A DNA stretch of 64,000 bases from Pseudonocardia sp. ICBG1293 (GTDB lineage: Bacteria > Actinomycetota > Actinomycetes > Mycobacteriales > Pseudonocardiaceae). The notes beneath the pieces are model-generated. The model was not told the DNA's origin and did not search any database. It was given only the letters and a program-made list of their open reading frames with translations. The position numbers were made by a program, and so were the translations under genes. Numbering within the stretch: the stretch's first letter is position 1; every line of letters begins with the position of its first letter. Below, piece after piece: positions 33,182 to 40,985 of the stretch. The stretch lies in contig NZ_JAHLEL010000038.1 of assembly GCF_020131355.1 (NCBI RefSeq), forward strand, positions 372,001-436,000. The letters run 5' to 3'.

Positions 33182-34432
33182 ATGACCACCACCCAGGCCG
33201 ACCTCACCCCCGAGCTCGTCGTGGACTTCGACATCTACGACCCGTCCGTCACGATGCCGGTCGATCGGATGCAGGAGAAGGCCGCCGAGCTGGCCGCCAT
33301 CGGGCCGATCGTGTGGTCGACGACCCATGGCGGCCACTGGCTCGTCACGTCGTACGAGCACGTCCACGCGATCCTGCGTGACCCGGAGACCTTCTCCAGC
33401 CACCCGAACAACCTGGTCGACGCCGGGCAGGGCAAGTTCCTGCCGATCGAGCTCGACCCGCCGGAGCACACCTCCTACCGGCAGGCGCTGCAGCCGCTGT
33501 TCAGTCCGAACCGGATGAAGGCCCTGGAGCCGCGGATCCGCGAGATCGTCATCGAGCTGATCACCTCCTTCCAGGCCGACGGGAAGGTCGAGTTCGTCGA
33601 GAAGTTCGCGCACGAGCTGCCGACGCAGGTGTTCCTGGCCCTGATGGGGTGGCCGCTGGAGGACGCCGCGTTGTTCACCGACGCCACCGAGGTCGCGCTG
33701 AACGGGCGTCCGGGTGAGACCCCGGAGCAGGCCGCGGAGTCGCGCACGAAGGCCGCCTACGAGATGTTCGGGTACTTCATGAAGGTCATCGCTGAGCGTC
33801 GGGCCGCCATCGAGTCCGGTGAGGCCGCCGCCGAGGACGTCACCAGCGCGATCATCAGCACCGAGATCACCGACTCCGACGGTCTGCAGCGTCCGCTCAC
33901 CGACGATGAGCTCGCCCGGATGTTCTTCCTGCTGCTCATCGCGGGCCTGCATACGACGCAGGGCTCTCTCGCGTGGATGATGCTGCACCTGTCGCAGAAC
34001 ACCGAGGAGCGGGACAAGCTCATCGACGACCCGGCCACGGTGCCCGCGGCGGTCGAGGAGATCCTGCGCTTCGAGGCCGCGATCGCGATGGGCCGCCGGG
34101 CGACGACCGACACCACCATCGGAGACGTCCCGGTGCGTGCGGGCGACCAGCTGCTCCTGCTGTTGTGCGCCGCGAACCGCGACGAGGGCGAGTTTGACGA
34201 CCCCACCTCGCTCGACGTCGAACGCACGCCGAACCGTCACCTCGCCTTCGGCTCGGGCCCTCATCGCTGCATCGGGTCCCACCTGGCGCGGCTGATGCTG
34301 AAGATCGCGGCGGAGGAGCTGCACCAGCGGATCCCGGACTACCGGCTCGACCCGGAGGACCCGCCGGTCGTCCTGCCGAGCCAGGTCCGCGGCTTCGCCC
34401 GCCTGTCGTTGCTGTTCACGCCGGTGGCCTGA
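33182..34432 (+). CDS. cytochrome P450
   Basis: This 416-residue soluble bacterial P450 has the heme-binding loop 'FGSGPHRCIGSHLAR' with Cys363 as the thiolate ligand, the ExxR pair in 'VEEILRFE', and the I-helix oxygen-activation motif 'LLIAGLHTTQGS' (Ala-Gly-x-x-Thr). The ATG at 33182 is preceded by AGGAGCG. The ferredoxin and reductase genes that follow would make a complete three-component monooxygenase, although the reductase gene is broken by a MITE. The oxidised substrate cannot be read from the sequence. Confidence 0.95.
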   Translation: MTTTQADLTPELVVDFDIYDPSVTMPVDRMQEKAAELAAIGPIVWSTTHGGHWLVTSYEHVHAILRDPETFSSHPNNLVDAGQGKFLPIELDPPEHTSYRQALQPLFSPNRMKALEPRIREIVIELITSFQADGKVEFVEKFAHELPTQVFLALMGWPLEDAALFTDATEVALNGRPGETPEQAAESRTKAAYEMFGYFMKVIAERRAAIESGEAAAEDVTSAIISTEITDSDGLQRPLTDDELARMFFLLLIAGLHTTQGSLAWMMLHLSQNTEERDKLIDDPATVPAAVEEILRFEAAIAMGRRATTDTTIGDVPVRAGDQLLLLLCAANRDEGEFDDPTSLDVERTPNRHLAFGSGPHRCIGSHLARLMLKIAAEELHQRIPDYRLDPEDPPVVLPSQVRGFARLSLLFTPVA

Positions 34433-34606
34433 CGGCCGACGACGACATGAGCCGGCCGGGCGCGCCCGGACCGCAGCACCGCCGGTACGGCTACCGGGTC
34501 GGCCCCCGGGCTCCCGGGGCCGGCCTCGGTGCGCGACCGGCGCGGCTGCCGGGCCCGTGGCACGTGCGGACGGGTCTGCGCGGCATCGAGGAGCACGAGG
34601 AGAGAC

Positions 34607-34816
34607 ATGGAACAGCACCTGATGGTGGACCGGAAGGCCTGCGCCGGACACGGGCTCTGTTACGGGGCCGCACCCGAACTCGTGGATTGCGACGAACAGG
34701 GCGACCCGGTCGTTCTCACCGATCCGGTGCCGCAGGCACGGATCCGCGAGGCCCAGCATGTCGTGGACATGTGCCCGGAGCGGGCGCTGGCCCTGGAACA
34801 GGCGCAGTCGACGTGA
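34607..34816 (+). CDS. [3Fe-4S]-type ferredoxin
   Basis: This 69-residue ferredoxin has the pattern 'DRKACAGHGLCYGAAPELV' and later 'DMCPERAL', that is C-x5-C and CP, with Gly-His-Gly in place of a further cysteine. That fits the small ferredoxins that serve actinobacterial P450s. The ATG follows CGAGGAGAGAC. It lies 174 bp downstream of the P450 gene and 37 bp before the reductase. It likely transfers electrons to the P450. Confidence 0.88.
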   Translation: MEQHLMVDRKACAGHGLCYGAAPELVDCDEQGDPVVLTDPVPQARIREAQHVVDMCPERALALEQAQST

Positions 34817-34853
34817 CCGCCGACAGCAGCGCGTGAAGTGAGAGGTCATCGAG

Positions 34854-35946
34854 GTGGGTAGGTCCGATCCGGCATCCCTGCACGACATCGACATGGAGGT
34901 CGCGGACCGGGAGACGGTCGCTGACGGCGTCGTGCGACTGACACTGCGCGCTACGGACGGGAAACCCCTCCCGGAGTGGGAGCCGGGCGCGCACCTGGAT
35001 CTCCATCTCGGCGACGAACTGGTCCGGGAGTACTCGCTCTGCGGCGATCCCGGTGACCGAGAGGTGTACCAGGTGGCGGTGCTGCGGGAGCAGTCCGGCC
35101 GGGGCGGCTCGGCGCACGTCCACGACGTGCTGGAGACCGGTACCGCGCTGCGGATCGGCGGCCCGCGGAACAACTTCGCGCTGGCCGACGCGCAGCGCTA
35201 CCTCTTCGTCGCGGGCGGGATCGGCATCACGCCCGTCGTCCCGATGATCGCGGCCGCCGAGAAGGCCGGCGCCGAGTGGCGGCTGGTGTACGGCGGCCGC
35301 TCCCGCGCCTCGATGGCCTTCGTCGACGATCTGGCCGAGCGGTACGGCGACCGGGTCGAGGTCGTCCCGCAGGACGAGCACGGTCTGCTCGACCTCGACG
35401 GGCTCCTCGGCACCCCGCAGGACGGCCTGCTCGTGTACTGCTGCGGGCCGGAACCTCTGCTCGCCGCCGTCGAGCAGCGGTGCGCGTCGTGGCCGGGAGG
35501 CGCGCTGCACCTGGAGTGCTTCTCCCCTAAGAGGTCGTTTCAGAACGACTTGTCGAGTTTCCATTGACCCCTCGACGACAGATCAAACGGCAGGTCAGAT
35601 AGCCGCTTGTCGTCTACAACAGACACGTCGACCTCGTTCTGAAATGACCTCTAAGGAAGTCGCCGAGCCCGCCTCGGGCGACTCGTTCGAGGTTGAGTTC
35701 GCCGGCTCCGGGGTGACCGTGACCGTGCCGCCGGGGGTCAGCATCGTCGACGCTGCCGCCGAGGCGGGGGTCGAGATCGAGACCTCGTGCCGGGAAGGCA
35801 CCTGCGGGACTTGCGAGTCCGAGGTGATCGAGGGTGTCCCGGAGCACCGGGACTCCCTGTTGACCCCGGACGAGCAGGCGGCGAACGACGTGATGTTCCC
35901 CTGCGTTTCGCGGTGCCTGTCCGGACGGCTCGTGATCGATCGCTGA
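34854..35946 (+). pseudogene. phthalate-dioxygenase-reductase-like protein, split by MITE
   Basis: The gene for a PDR-type reductase is cut at 35528 by a 121-bp MITE plus a TAA duplication. The upstream part (34854-35567) holds the FMN motif 'VREYSLCG', the NAD-binding 'VAGGIGITPVVPMI' and 'VYCCGPEPLL', and ends with foreign residues KRSFQNDLSSFH. The downstream part (35644-35946) starts from an ATG inside the MITE as 'MTSKEVAEPASG' and carries the plant-type [2Fe-2S] ligands 'CREGTCGTCES' and a later Cys in 'MFPCVSRC'. Removing 124 bp restores a 322-residue frame '...ECFSPKEVAEP...', the usual length for this family. As two fragments it would lack the link from flavin to iron-sulfur cluster, so it is probably non-functional unless the parts complement. 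Confidence 0.88.
35531..35651 (+). mobile_element. 121-bp MITE, copy 4
   Basis: Same 121 bases as the other copies, flanked by TAA at 35528-35530 and 35652-35654. It cuts a Lys codon (T-AAG context, 'SP-K-E') of the reductase gene. The right end supplies an in-frame ATG for the downstream piece. Confidence 0.92.
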
Positions 35947-35986
35947 GCGGACGCCGAACTGCACGGGCGGGACTCCCGCGCTAAAC

Positions 35987-35999
35987 CTTAAGGCTGTAG
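35987..35999. promoter_or_regulatory. 13-bp operator-like site CTTAAGGCTGTAG
   Basis: Member of the CTA/TAG 13-mer family with a CTTAAG left half. It lies 59 bp before the Rieske GTG in an AT-rich stretch (TAAACCTTAAGG...TAGAATAAG) that could also contain the -10 region. Confidence 0.4.
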
Positions 36000-36058
36000 A
36001 ATAAGTCTAACCAGTTCTCGATCCGCGACGTCACCGGTCGCGGGAGCAGGAGGCGGCA

Positions 36059-37258
36059 GTGTCCACTGACCAGACCGCGGCGAGTGCCCAGCAGACGGAC
36101 GAGCTCGCCGCCCGCAACGACCGGATCCGGCGGGCTCTCGACCACATCCGCAACGACAGCACGGACGAGTACGACGGCATCGCCTCGTTCACGGCCGAGG
36201 AGTTCACCGACCCGGAGATCGCCCGCCGGGAGCGGGACGCGGTGTTCGGCCGGGTCCCCTCGATCGTGTGCCACGGCAGCGAGATCCCGAAGCCGAACGA
36301 CTTCATGACGCTGCAGATGCCGCGCAACAACGTGATCATCGTGCGGCAGAAGGACCACTCGGTGAAGGCGTTCGTCAACCTTTGCCGGCACCGCGGTGCG
36401 CTGCTGGAGGAGCAGGAGAAGGGCCGCTGCCGGCTGTTCTCCTGCGGCTACCACCGATGGTCCTACGACACCGACGGCTCGCTGCGCGCGATCACCCGCG
36501 ACAACACCTTCGGCGAGATCGACCGGTCGCAGTACGGGCTGATCGAGCTGCCCGCCGAGGAGCGCCACGGCTTCGTCTGGATGGTCGACGACGCGGACGC
36601 CGAGATCGACGTCGCGTCATGGCTGGGTGCCGAGATGGACGGCATCCTTGCCGGCTACGACATGGACAAGCTCGTCTCGGCGCAGGCCGAGGGCTTCGAC
36701 GAGCCGGTCAACTGGAAGATCATGCAGGACGCGTTCCTGGACGGTTACCACATCCAGTACGCGCACCCGAACACCGCGGCGAAGCACATCCACACCAACG
36801 TGATGGCGGCCGAGGACTTCGGGCGGCACGCGCGGTTCATCGCGCCGCGCAAGACGATTGACAAGTACCTCGAGGAGCCCCCGGCCCCGGACGAGGACCT
36901 GTCGCCCTACGTCACCGAGACACACTTCCTGCTGCCGAACAGCACCCTGCTGCGCCAGCCCGACCACTTCGAGCTGCTCACCTTCCGCCCGCACCCGACC
37001 GACCCCGGCCGCTGCCGGATGGAGATGCGGCTGGTCGTGCCGAAGGTCGAGGACTCGGGCATGGACGCCGAGCGCTGGACCAAGATCTGGGACAAGAACT
37101 GGAAGATCCTCCTCGCGGTGCTGCACCAGGAGGACTTCCCGCTGCTGCGCAGCTCGCAGCAGGGAATGGGCAGCGCGAACGCCGGCGGCATGCTGCTCGG
37201 CCGCAACGAGGTCATCAACCAGATCTTCCACCGCGAGCTCCGGAAGCTGGTCTCGTGA
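36059..37258 (+). CDS. Rieske non-heme iron ring-hydroxylating oxygenase, alpha subunit
   Basis: This 399-residue oxygenase has Rieske ligands C109-x-H111 and C129-x-x-H132 and the iron-site motif 'DGYHIQYAH'. It is clearly paralogous to the gene at 8731: matching 'RHRGA', 'CRLFSC-YHRWSYD' and 'NWKIMQD-FLD-YH' segments occur in the same order. The GTG start follows GCAGGAGGCG. Its TGA overlaps the GTG of a GNAT gene, as in the first cluster. The redox partner could be the neighbouring reductase, now broken by a MITE, or another one elsewhere. Confidence 0.92.
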   Translation: MSTDQTAASAQQTDELAARNDRIRRALDHIRNDSTDEYDGIASFTAEEFTDPEIARRERDAVFGRVPSIVCHGSEIPKPNDFMTLQMPRNNVIIVRQKDHSVKAFVNLCRHRGALLEEQEKGRCRLFSCGYHRWSYDTDGSLRAITRDNTFGEIDRSQYGLIELPAEERHGFVWMVDDADAEIDVASWLGAEMDGILAGYDMDKLVSAQAEGFDEPVNWKIMQDAFLDGYHIQYAHPNTAAKHIHTNVMAAEDFGRHARFIAPRKTIDKYLEEPPAPDEDLSPYVTETHFLLPNSTLLRQPDHFELLTFRPHPTDPGRCRMEMRLVVPKVEDSGMDAERWTKIWDKNWKILLAVLHQEDFPLLRSSQQGMGSANAGGMLLGRNEVINQIFHRELRKLVS

Positions 37259-38238
37259 TCGATTTCGAGTGGTACCGGCCCGGCGGGCCCGGCTTCGAGC
37301 CGGACGTCGAGGCGGAGCTGCGGGAGATGCTGGCCGAGGCGTCGGAGACCGACGCCGAGGCCGGCTTCCCCCGGCTCTCGCTCGACGACCCGGTCGAGCC
37401 GGGGACGTCGCACCTGCTGGTGTGGCTCCTCCCGGACGAGCGCTCCGGGCGGAACGTCCCGCTGGTGCCGAGCCTCGCCGGGTTCCTCCGGGTCGAGCCG
37501 CTGCGGGACGAGGATTCGGGGACCGCCGAGGTCTCCTACCTCGTCCGGCCGGACTACCGGTCCCGCGGCATCACCACGCTGCTGATCGAGAAGATCGGCC
37601 TGGAGCTCGGCACCCCCGACGGCTGGCAGGGCACCGGCGTCTCCGGCCTGCGGGTCTGGGCCCGGGCGAACCACCCGGCCGCGCTGCGCATGTCGCTGCG
37701 GTTCCGCCGCTACGGGATCCGCACCGTGCTGCGCGAGTGGCAGATGCTCGCGCCGGTGCGGATCGGCCGGGACGTCGACCCGGGCGCCGAGCCCGGGCGT
37801 CCCGCGGTCCGGCAGGCCGCCGGCGGGGCGGAGCGCGACGCGGCCGCGGCGCTGTGGACGGCGAGCGGGCGCAGGCACGCGCCCCCGGCGGACACGGTCC
37901 TGCTCGTCAGCGGATCCGCGGAGCGGCCCGACGGTGCCGTCTGGGTCGACCCCGAGTCCGGCGAGCCCACGGAGTACGGCACCGCCGGACGCCTCGTCGC
38001 CGTCGTTACCCGGGATCAGGACCGGGACCGCGAGGAGGACCCGCTCGTGCGGTCCCTGCTGGTGGCCGGGCTGGAGTACCTGCGTGACGCGGGGCTCCGG
38101 GTCGGCGCCACCACGATCGACTCGGAGGACCGGCCGCTCGTGCACGAGGCCCGGACCCTCGGTTTCGTCCACGACCAGACCGACGTCCAGTACACCGTGC
38201 ACAACCGGACCACCGAACCGTTGCCGGCCGTCCGGTGA
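37255..38238 (+). CDS. GNAT-family acetyltransferase-like protein
   Basis: This 327-residue protein resembles two tandem GNAT units: 'AEVSYLVRPDYRSRGITTLLIEKIGLEL' has the Q/RxxGxG/A acetyl-CoA loop type, and a second, weaker unit follows from about residue 200 ('LLVAGLEYLRDAGLRVG'). GTG overlaps the Rieske stop. The gene at 7742 is its counterpart in the other Rieske operon. GNAT proteins acylate amines or other groups with acyl-CoA, and the acceptor here is unknown. Confidence 0.75.
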   Translation: MIDFEWYRPGGPGFEPDVEAELREMLAEASETDAEAGFPRLSLDDPVEPGTSHLLVWLLPDERSGRNVPLVPSLAGFLRVEPLRDEDSGTAEVSYLVRPDYRSRGITTLLIEKIGLELGTPDGWQGTGVSGLRVWARANHPAALRMSLRFRRYGIRTVLREWQMLAPVRIGRDVDPGAEPGRPAVRQAAGGAERDAAAALWTASGRRHAPPADTVLLVSGSAERPDGAVWVDPESGEPTEYGTAGRLVAVVTRDQDRDREEDPLVRSLLVAGLEYLRDAGLRVGATTIDSEDRPLVHEARTLGFVHDQTDVQYTVHNRTTEPLPAVR

Positions 38239-38257
38239 GCGTCGGAATGGAGCAGAG

Positions 38258-39001
38258 ATGACCGAGGTGCGGTTCCCCGACGTCCCCGCGGACCTGGCGG
38301 ACGTGGTCGTGCGCCACGGCCGGGCCGTGGCGGCGGGCGAGAACGAGACCGTCCTGGCGGACTTCCGTCCCGACCGGGTCGGCCAGCTCCTGGCGTCCGC
38401 CCGGCCGCCGGACCGCATGAACGCCTCCGAGGTCGTGGCGATCGAGCCCGGTCCCGGCCCGCTCTACAGCGCGTACATCCGGTACAGCGGCGCGGGCGGC
38501 GACGAGGCGGTGTTCCGGTCGCGGTGGATCGATATCGACGGCACGTGGCTGGTGACCCAGGTCCGCAACGTGCCGGACACCCCGCCGCGGCCGCCGTTCG
38601 CGGAGCCGACCGACGACGGGTCCGACACCCCGCACTGGGAGGGACTGCGCCGGGGGGAGCTGCGGATCCAGCACTGCCCCCGGTGCGACGAGTGGATCTG
38701 GTCCCCCCGGCCGATCTGCCCGTCGTGCCACCACGACGAGCTGGAGTGGCCGTCGGTGGACCCGGCCGGGACCGTCTACGCGTGGACCCGCACCTGGCAG
38801 CCGTTCCACCCCTCGGTCTCCGGGCACCTGCCCTACGTGGTCGTGACCGTGGAGCTGCCCGCGGCGGGGAACCGTCGCGTGGTGGGCGTGCTGCTCGACG
38901 GCGACGGCGCCGACGTCCGGATCGGGCAGCAGGTGAAGGCGGAGTTCGACGACGCCGCGGACGCGGCGGACTACCCGCTGCTCCGCTGGCGCCTGTCCTG
39001 A
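38258..39001 (+). CDS. DUF35 zinc-ribbon OB-fold protein with N-terminal extension
   Basis: This 247-residue protein has an N-terminal part of about 130 residues without a clear match. It then shows a DUF35 zinc ribbon with 'HCPRCDEWIWSPRPICPSCHHDEL' (CxxC-x10-12-CxxC) and a C-terminal OB fold ('GTVYAWTRTWQPFHPSVSGHLPYVVVTVEL'). In known systems such proteins bind acyl-CoA together with a thiolase-fold partner, and the thiolase starts 13 bp downstream. The first 110 or so residues resemble a SnoaL-like or nuclear-transport-factor-like module, but I am not sure of that. Confidence 0.8.
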   Translation: MTEVRFPDVPADLADVVVRHGRAVAAGENETVLADFRPDRVGQLLASARPPDRMNASEVVAIEPGPGPLYSAYIRYSGAGGDEAVFRSRWIDIDGTWLVTQVRNVPDTPPRPPFAEPTDDGSDTPHWEGLRRGELRIQHCPRCDEWIWSPRPICPSCHHDELEWPSVDPAGTVYAWTRTWQPFHPSVSGHLPYVVVTVELPAAGNRRVVGVLLDGDGADVRIGQQVKAEFDDAADAADYPLLRWRLS

Positions 39002-39014
39002 GGAACGGAGCGAC

Positions 39015-40193
39015 ATGACCACACCCGACCGGTCCTTCCGGGGTGCCACCGCGGTGGTGGGGGCGGCCAACACCCCCTTCCTGAAGCGCGGGACCGCGAC
39101 GTCGTCGTCGCTGCAGCTGACGCTGCGGGCGATCCTCGACGCGGCCGCCGACGCGGGCCTCGACGCCCACGACATCGACGGCTTCGTCTCCTACGCGAAC
39201 GACGACAACGAGGGCCTGGCCGTCGGTGCGGCGCTCGGCGTGAAGGAGGTCCGCTGGTCCAGCATGGTCTGGGGCGGCGGTGGCGGCGGGGTGGCCGCCG
39301 CGGTGAACGCCGCGGCCGCGGCCGTCGTCGCGGGGCAGGCCGAGACGGTCTGCGTCTACCGCGGCATCTCCGAGGCCGACGCGGGCCGGCAGAGCTACAG
39401 CAAGGGCCACATCGGCCCGCTGTACGGCGCGCACGGTGTCTTCGCGCCCGCCCAGATCTGCGCGCTGCGGACCCAGCGGATGATCGAGGTCGACGGCGTC
39501 CCCCGCGAGGCGCTCGGCGCGCTGGTGGCCGCCGCGTACCACCACGCGCAGAACAACCCGGAGGCCGTGGCGTACGGGAAGCCGCTCGACCCCGACGTGT
39601 ACGCCGACGCCCGGATCATCTCCGAGCCGCTGCGCCTCTACGACTGCTCCCGCGAGAACGACGCCGCCGGTGCCGTCATCGTCACCAGCGCCGCGCGGGC
39701 CCGCGGGCTCCGGCAGGAGCCGGCGTACGTGCTCTCCGGCGTGCAGGGCTCCGGCTCGTCCTGGACCGAGTCGGTCGAGAACGAGAGCCCCTACAGCAGC
39801 GCGGGATTCCACCCGGCGCTGGTCGCCCGGCTTTGGGAGGGCGCGGGGATCAAGCCGGGCGAGGTCGACGTCACCCAGGTCTACGAGAACTTCTCCGGGC
39901 CCGCCGTCGCGTCGCTGATCGACGTCGGGCTGGTCCCGCCGGGCGCCGAGGCCGGCCGGGTGATGCGGTTCGAGAACCTGATCGCCCCGGACGGCGACCT
40001 GCCGCTCAACACCGCGGGCGGCAACATCGCCGAGGGGTTCGTGCACGGCTTCGGGCTGATCGTGGAGGCCGTCCGTCAGATCCGCGGGACCTCGCCCAAC
40101 CCGGTCCCCGGCGCAGCGGTGTCGCTGCTGCTCGGCGGCCCGATGGCCCCGCTGGTCAGCGCCACCGTGTTCGGGTCCGGGTCGGCGCTCTGA
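39015..40193 (+). CDS. thiolase-fold lipid-transfer protein
   Basis: This 392-residue thiolase-superfamily protein pairs with the DUF35 gene just upstream. Typical parts are 'GGGGGGVAAAVNAAAAAVVAG', 'CALRTQRMIEVDGVPREALGALVAAAYHHA', 'EVDVTQVYENFSGPAV' and 'NTAGGNIAEGFVHGFGL'. It differs from the thiolase at 26367, so the window has two independent thiolase/DUF35 pairs. The ATG follows GAACGGAGCGAC. It ends the Rieske/GNAT/DUF35/thiolase operon and is followed by a terminator-like hairpin. Confidence 0.82.
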   Translation: MTTPDRSFRGATAVVGAANTPFLKRGTATSSSLQLTLRAILDAAADAGLDAHDIDGFVSYANDDNEGLAVGAALGVKEVRWSSMVWGGGGGGVAAAVNAAAAAVVAGQAETVCVYRGISEADAGRQSYSKGHIGPLYGAHGVFAPAQICALRTQRMIEVDGVPREALGALVAAAYHHAQNNPEAVAYGKPLDPDVYADARIISEPLRLYDCSRENDAAGAVIVTSAARARGLRQEPAYVLSGVQGSGSSWTESVENESPYSSAGFHPALVARLWEGAGIKPGEVDVTQVYENFSGPAVASLIDVGLVPPGAEAGRVMRFENLIAPDGDLPLNTAGGNIAEGFVHGFGLIVEAVRQIRGTSPNPVPGAAVSLLLGGPMAPLVSATVFGSGSAL

Positions 40194-40217
40194 CCCCGGG
40201 GCCGAGCGGCCCGGGGT
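40193..40217. terminator. bidirectional hairpin between thiolase and TetR
   Basis: ACCCCGGGGCC and GGCCCGGGGT pair with one bulged base around a GAGC loop. It is at the end of two convergent genes and has no U-tract. Confidence 0.5.
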
Positions 40218-40220
40218 GCC

Positions 40221-40910
40221 TCAGGACGCCTCGGATGGCCGGAGGTCGGCGACGGTCCGGCCGGCCAGGCCGTCCGGGGGCGGGGCGTCGGCCGGGACGT
40301 AGGGCGCCGCCCCGCGCAGGAAGCTGCGGACGGTCTCGGCGAAGACCTCCTCCGTGCTCATCCGGTTCTGCGCGACCGCGTTCGCCAGCGTCGGCTCGGA
40401 CTCCGGGTCGGCGGTGCCGAAGAGCTCGCCCGCCTCGGCCGGGTCCTTCGCGGCCTCGGCGATCGCCGCGCCGAGCGTCAGCTTGTCCAGCCCGTCGAGG
40501 AGCAGGACGCACTGGTCGGCCGGGACGCCGACGGCGGTCAGGAAGCGGGCGCTCTGCTCGTAGGTGCGGATCAGCACGTCGCGGGGCATGAACCGGAGCA
40601 GCACCGGTGCCGCGTTGCGGTGCTGCAGCACGGCGTGCCGGAAGTTGAGGCTGAGCGCGACGAACCACTCGACCCAGTTCGGGGTCGTGCGGGAATCCGG
40701 CATCCGGGTCTCCACCACGATGGCGCGGGCCACGCCCCGGAGAATCTCGGCCTTGTCCGCGAAGTGGTGGTAGAGCGAGGGCGCGCGCACGTTGAGCGCA
40801 CGGGCCAGCCGGGGCAGGCTGAACGCCTCCAGACCTTCCGCGTCGATGATCTCCAGCGACGTCGAGATCACCGAGTCGTACCTGATCAGAGGGCTGGCCG
40901 GGCGTGGCAT
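40221..40910 (-). CDS. TetR/AcrR-family transcriptional regulator
   Basis: This 229-residue TetR-type regulator has the helix-turn-helix 'FSLPRLARALNVRAPSLYHHFADKAEILRGV', close to that of the TetR at 11557 (ALSVRAPSLYNHFADKAEIL). The C-terminal part is acidic and ends '...DGLAGRTVADLRPSEAS'. A perfect inverted repeat abuts the ATG. The gene follows the second Mo-enzyme on the same strand. The two SLYxHFADKAEIL regulators may share targets. Confidence 0.9.
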   Translation of the reverse strand: MPRPASPLIRYDSVISTSLEIIDAEGLEAFSLPRLARALNVRAPSLYHHFADKAEILRGVARAIVVETRMPDSRTTPNWVEWFVALSLNFRHAVLQHRNAAPVLLRFMPRDVLIRTYEQSARFLTAVGVPADQCVLLLDGLDKLTLGAAIAEAAKDPAEAGELFGTADPESEPTLANAVAQNRMSTEEVFAETVRSFLRGAAPYVPADAPPPDGLAGRTVADLRPSEAS

Positions 40911-40927
40911 ACGGTCATTATCACCGT
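40911..40927. promoter_or_regulatory. inverted repeat ACGGTCATTATCACCGT abutting TetR start
   Basis: Arms ACGGT and ACCGT surround a 7-base centre, CATTATC. It directly precedes the TetR ATG (minus strand). No ribosome-binding site separates them, so the transcript may be leaderless and the repeat may serve for autorepression. Confidence 0.45.
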
Positions 40928-40985
40928 CCCTGCTGCGGTCGCGGGGGTGGCTCGCCGCACAGCCGCGCCCCGTGGCGGGCGGCGG

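Noticed and set aside
34339-34608. Small minus-strand frame between P450 and ferredoxin
   Set aside because: It overlaps the P450 3' end, has no ribosome-binding sequence and no recognisable motif. The gap itself shows no other gene.
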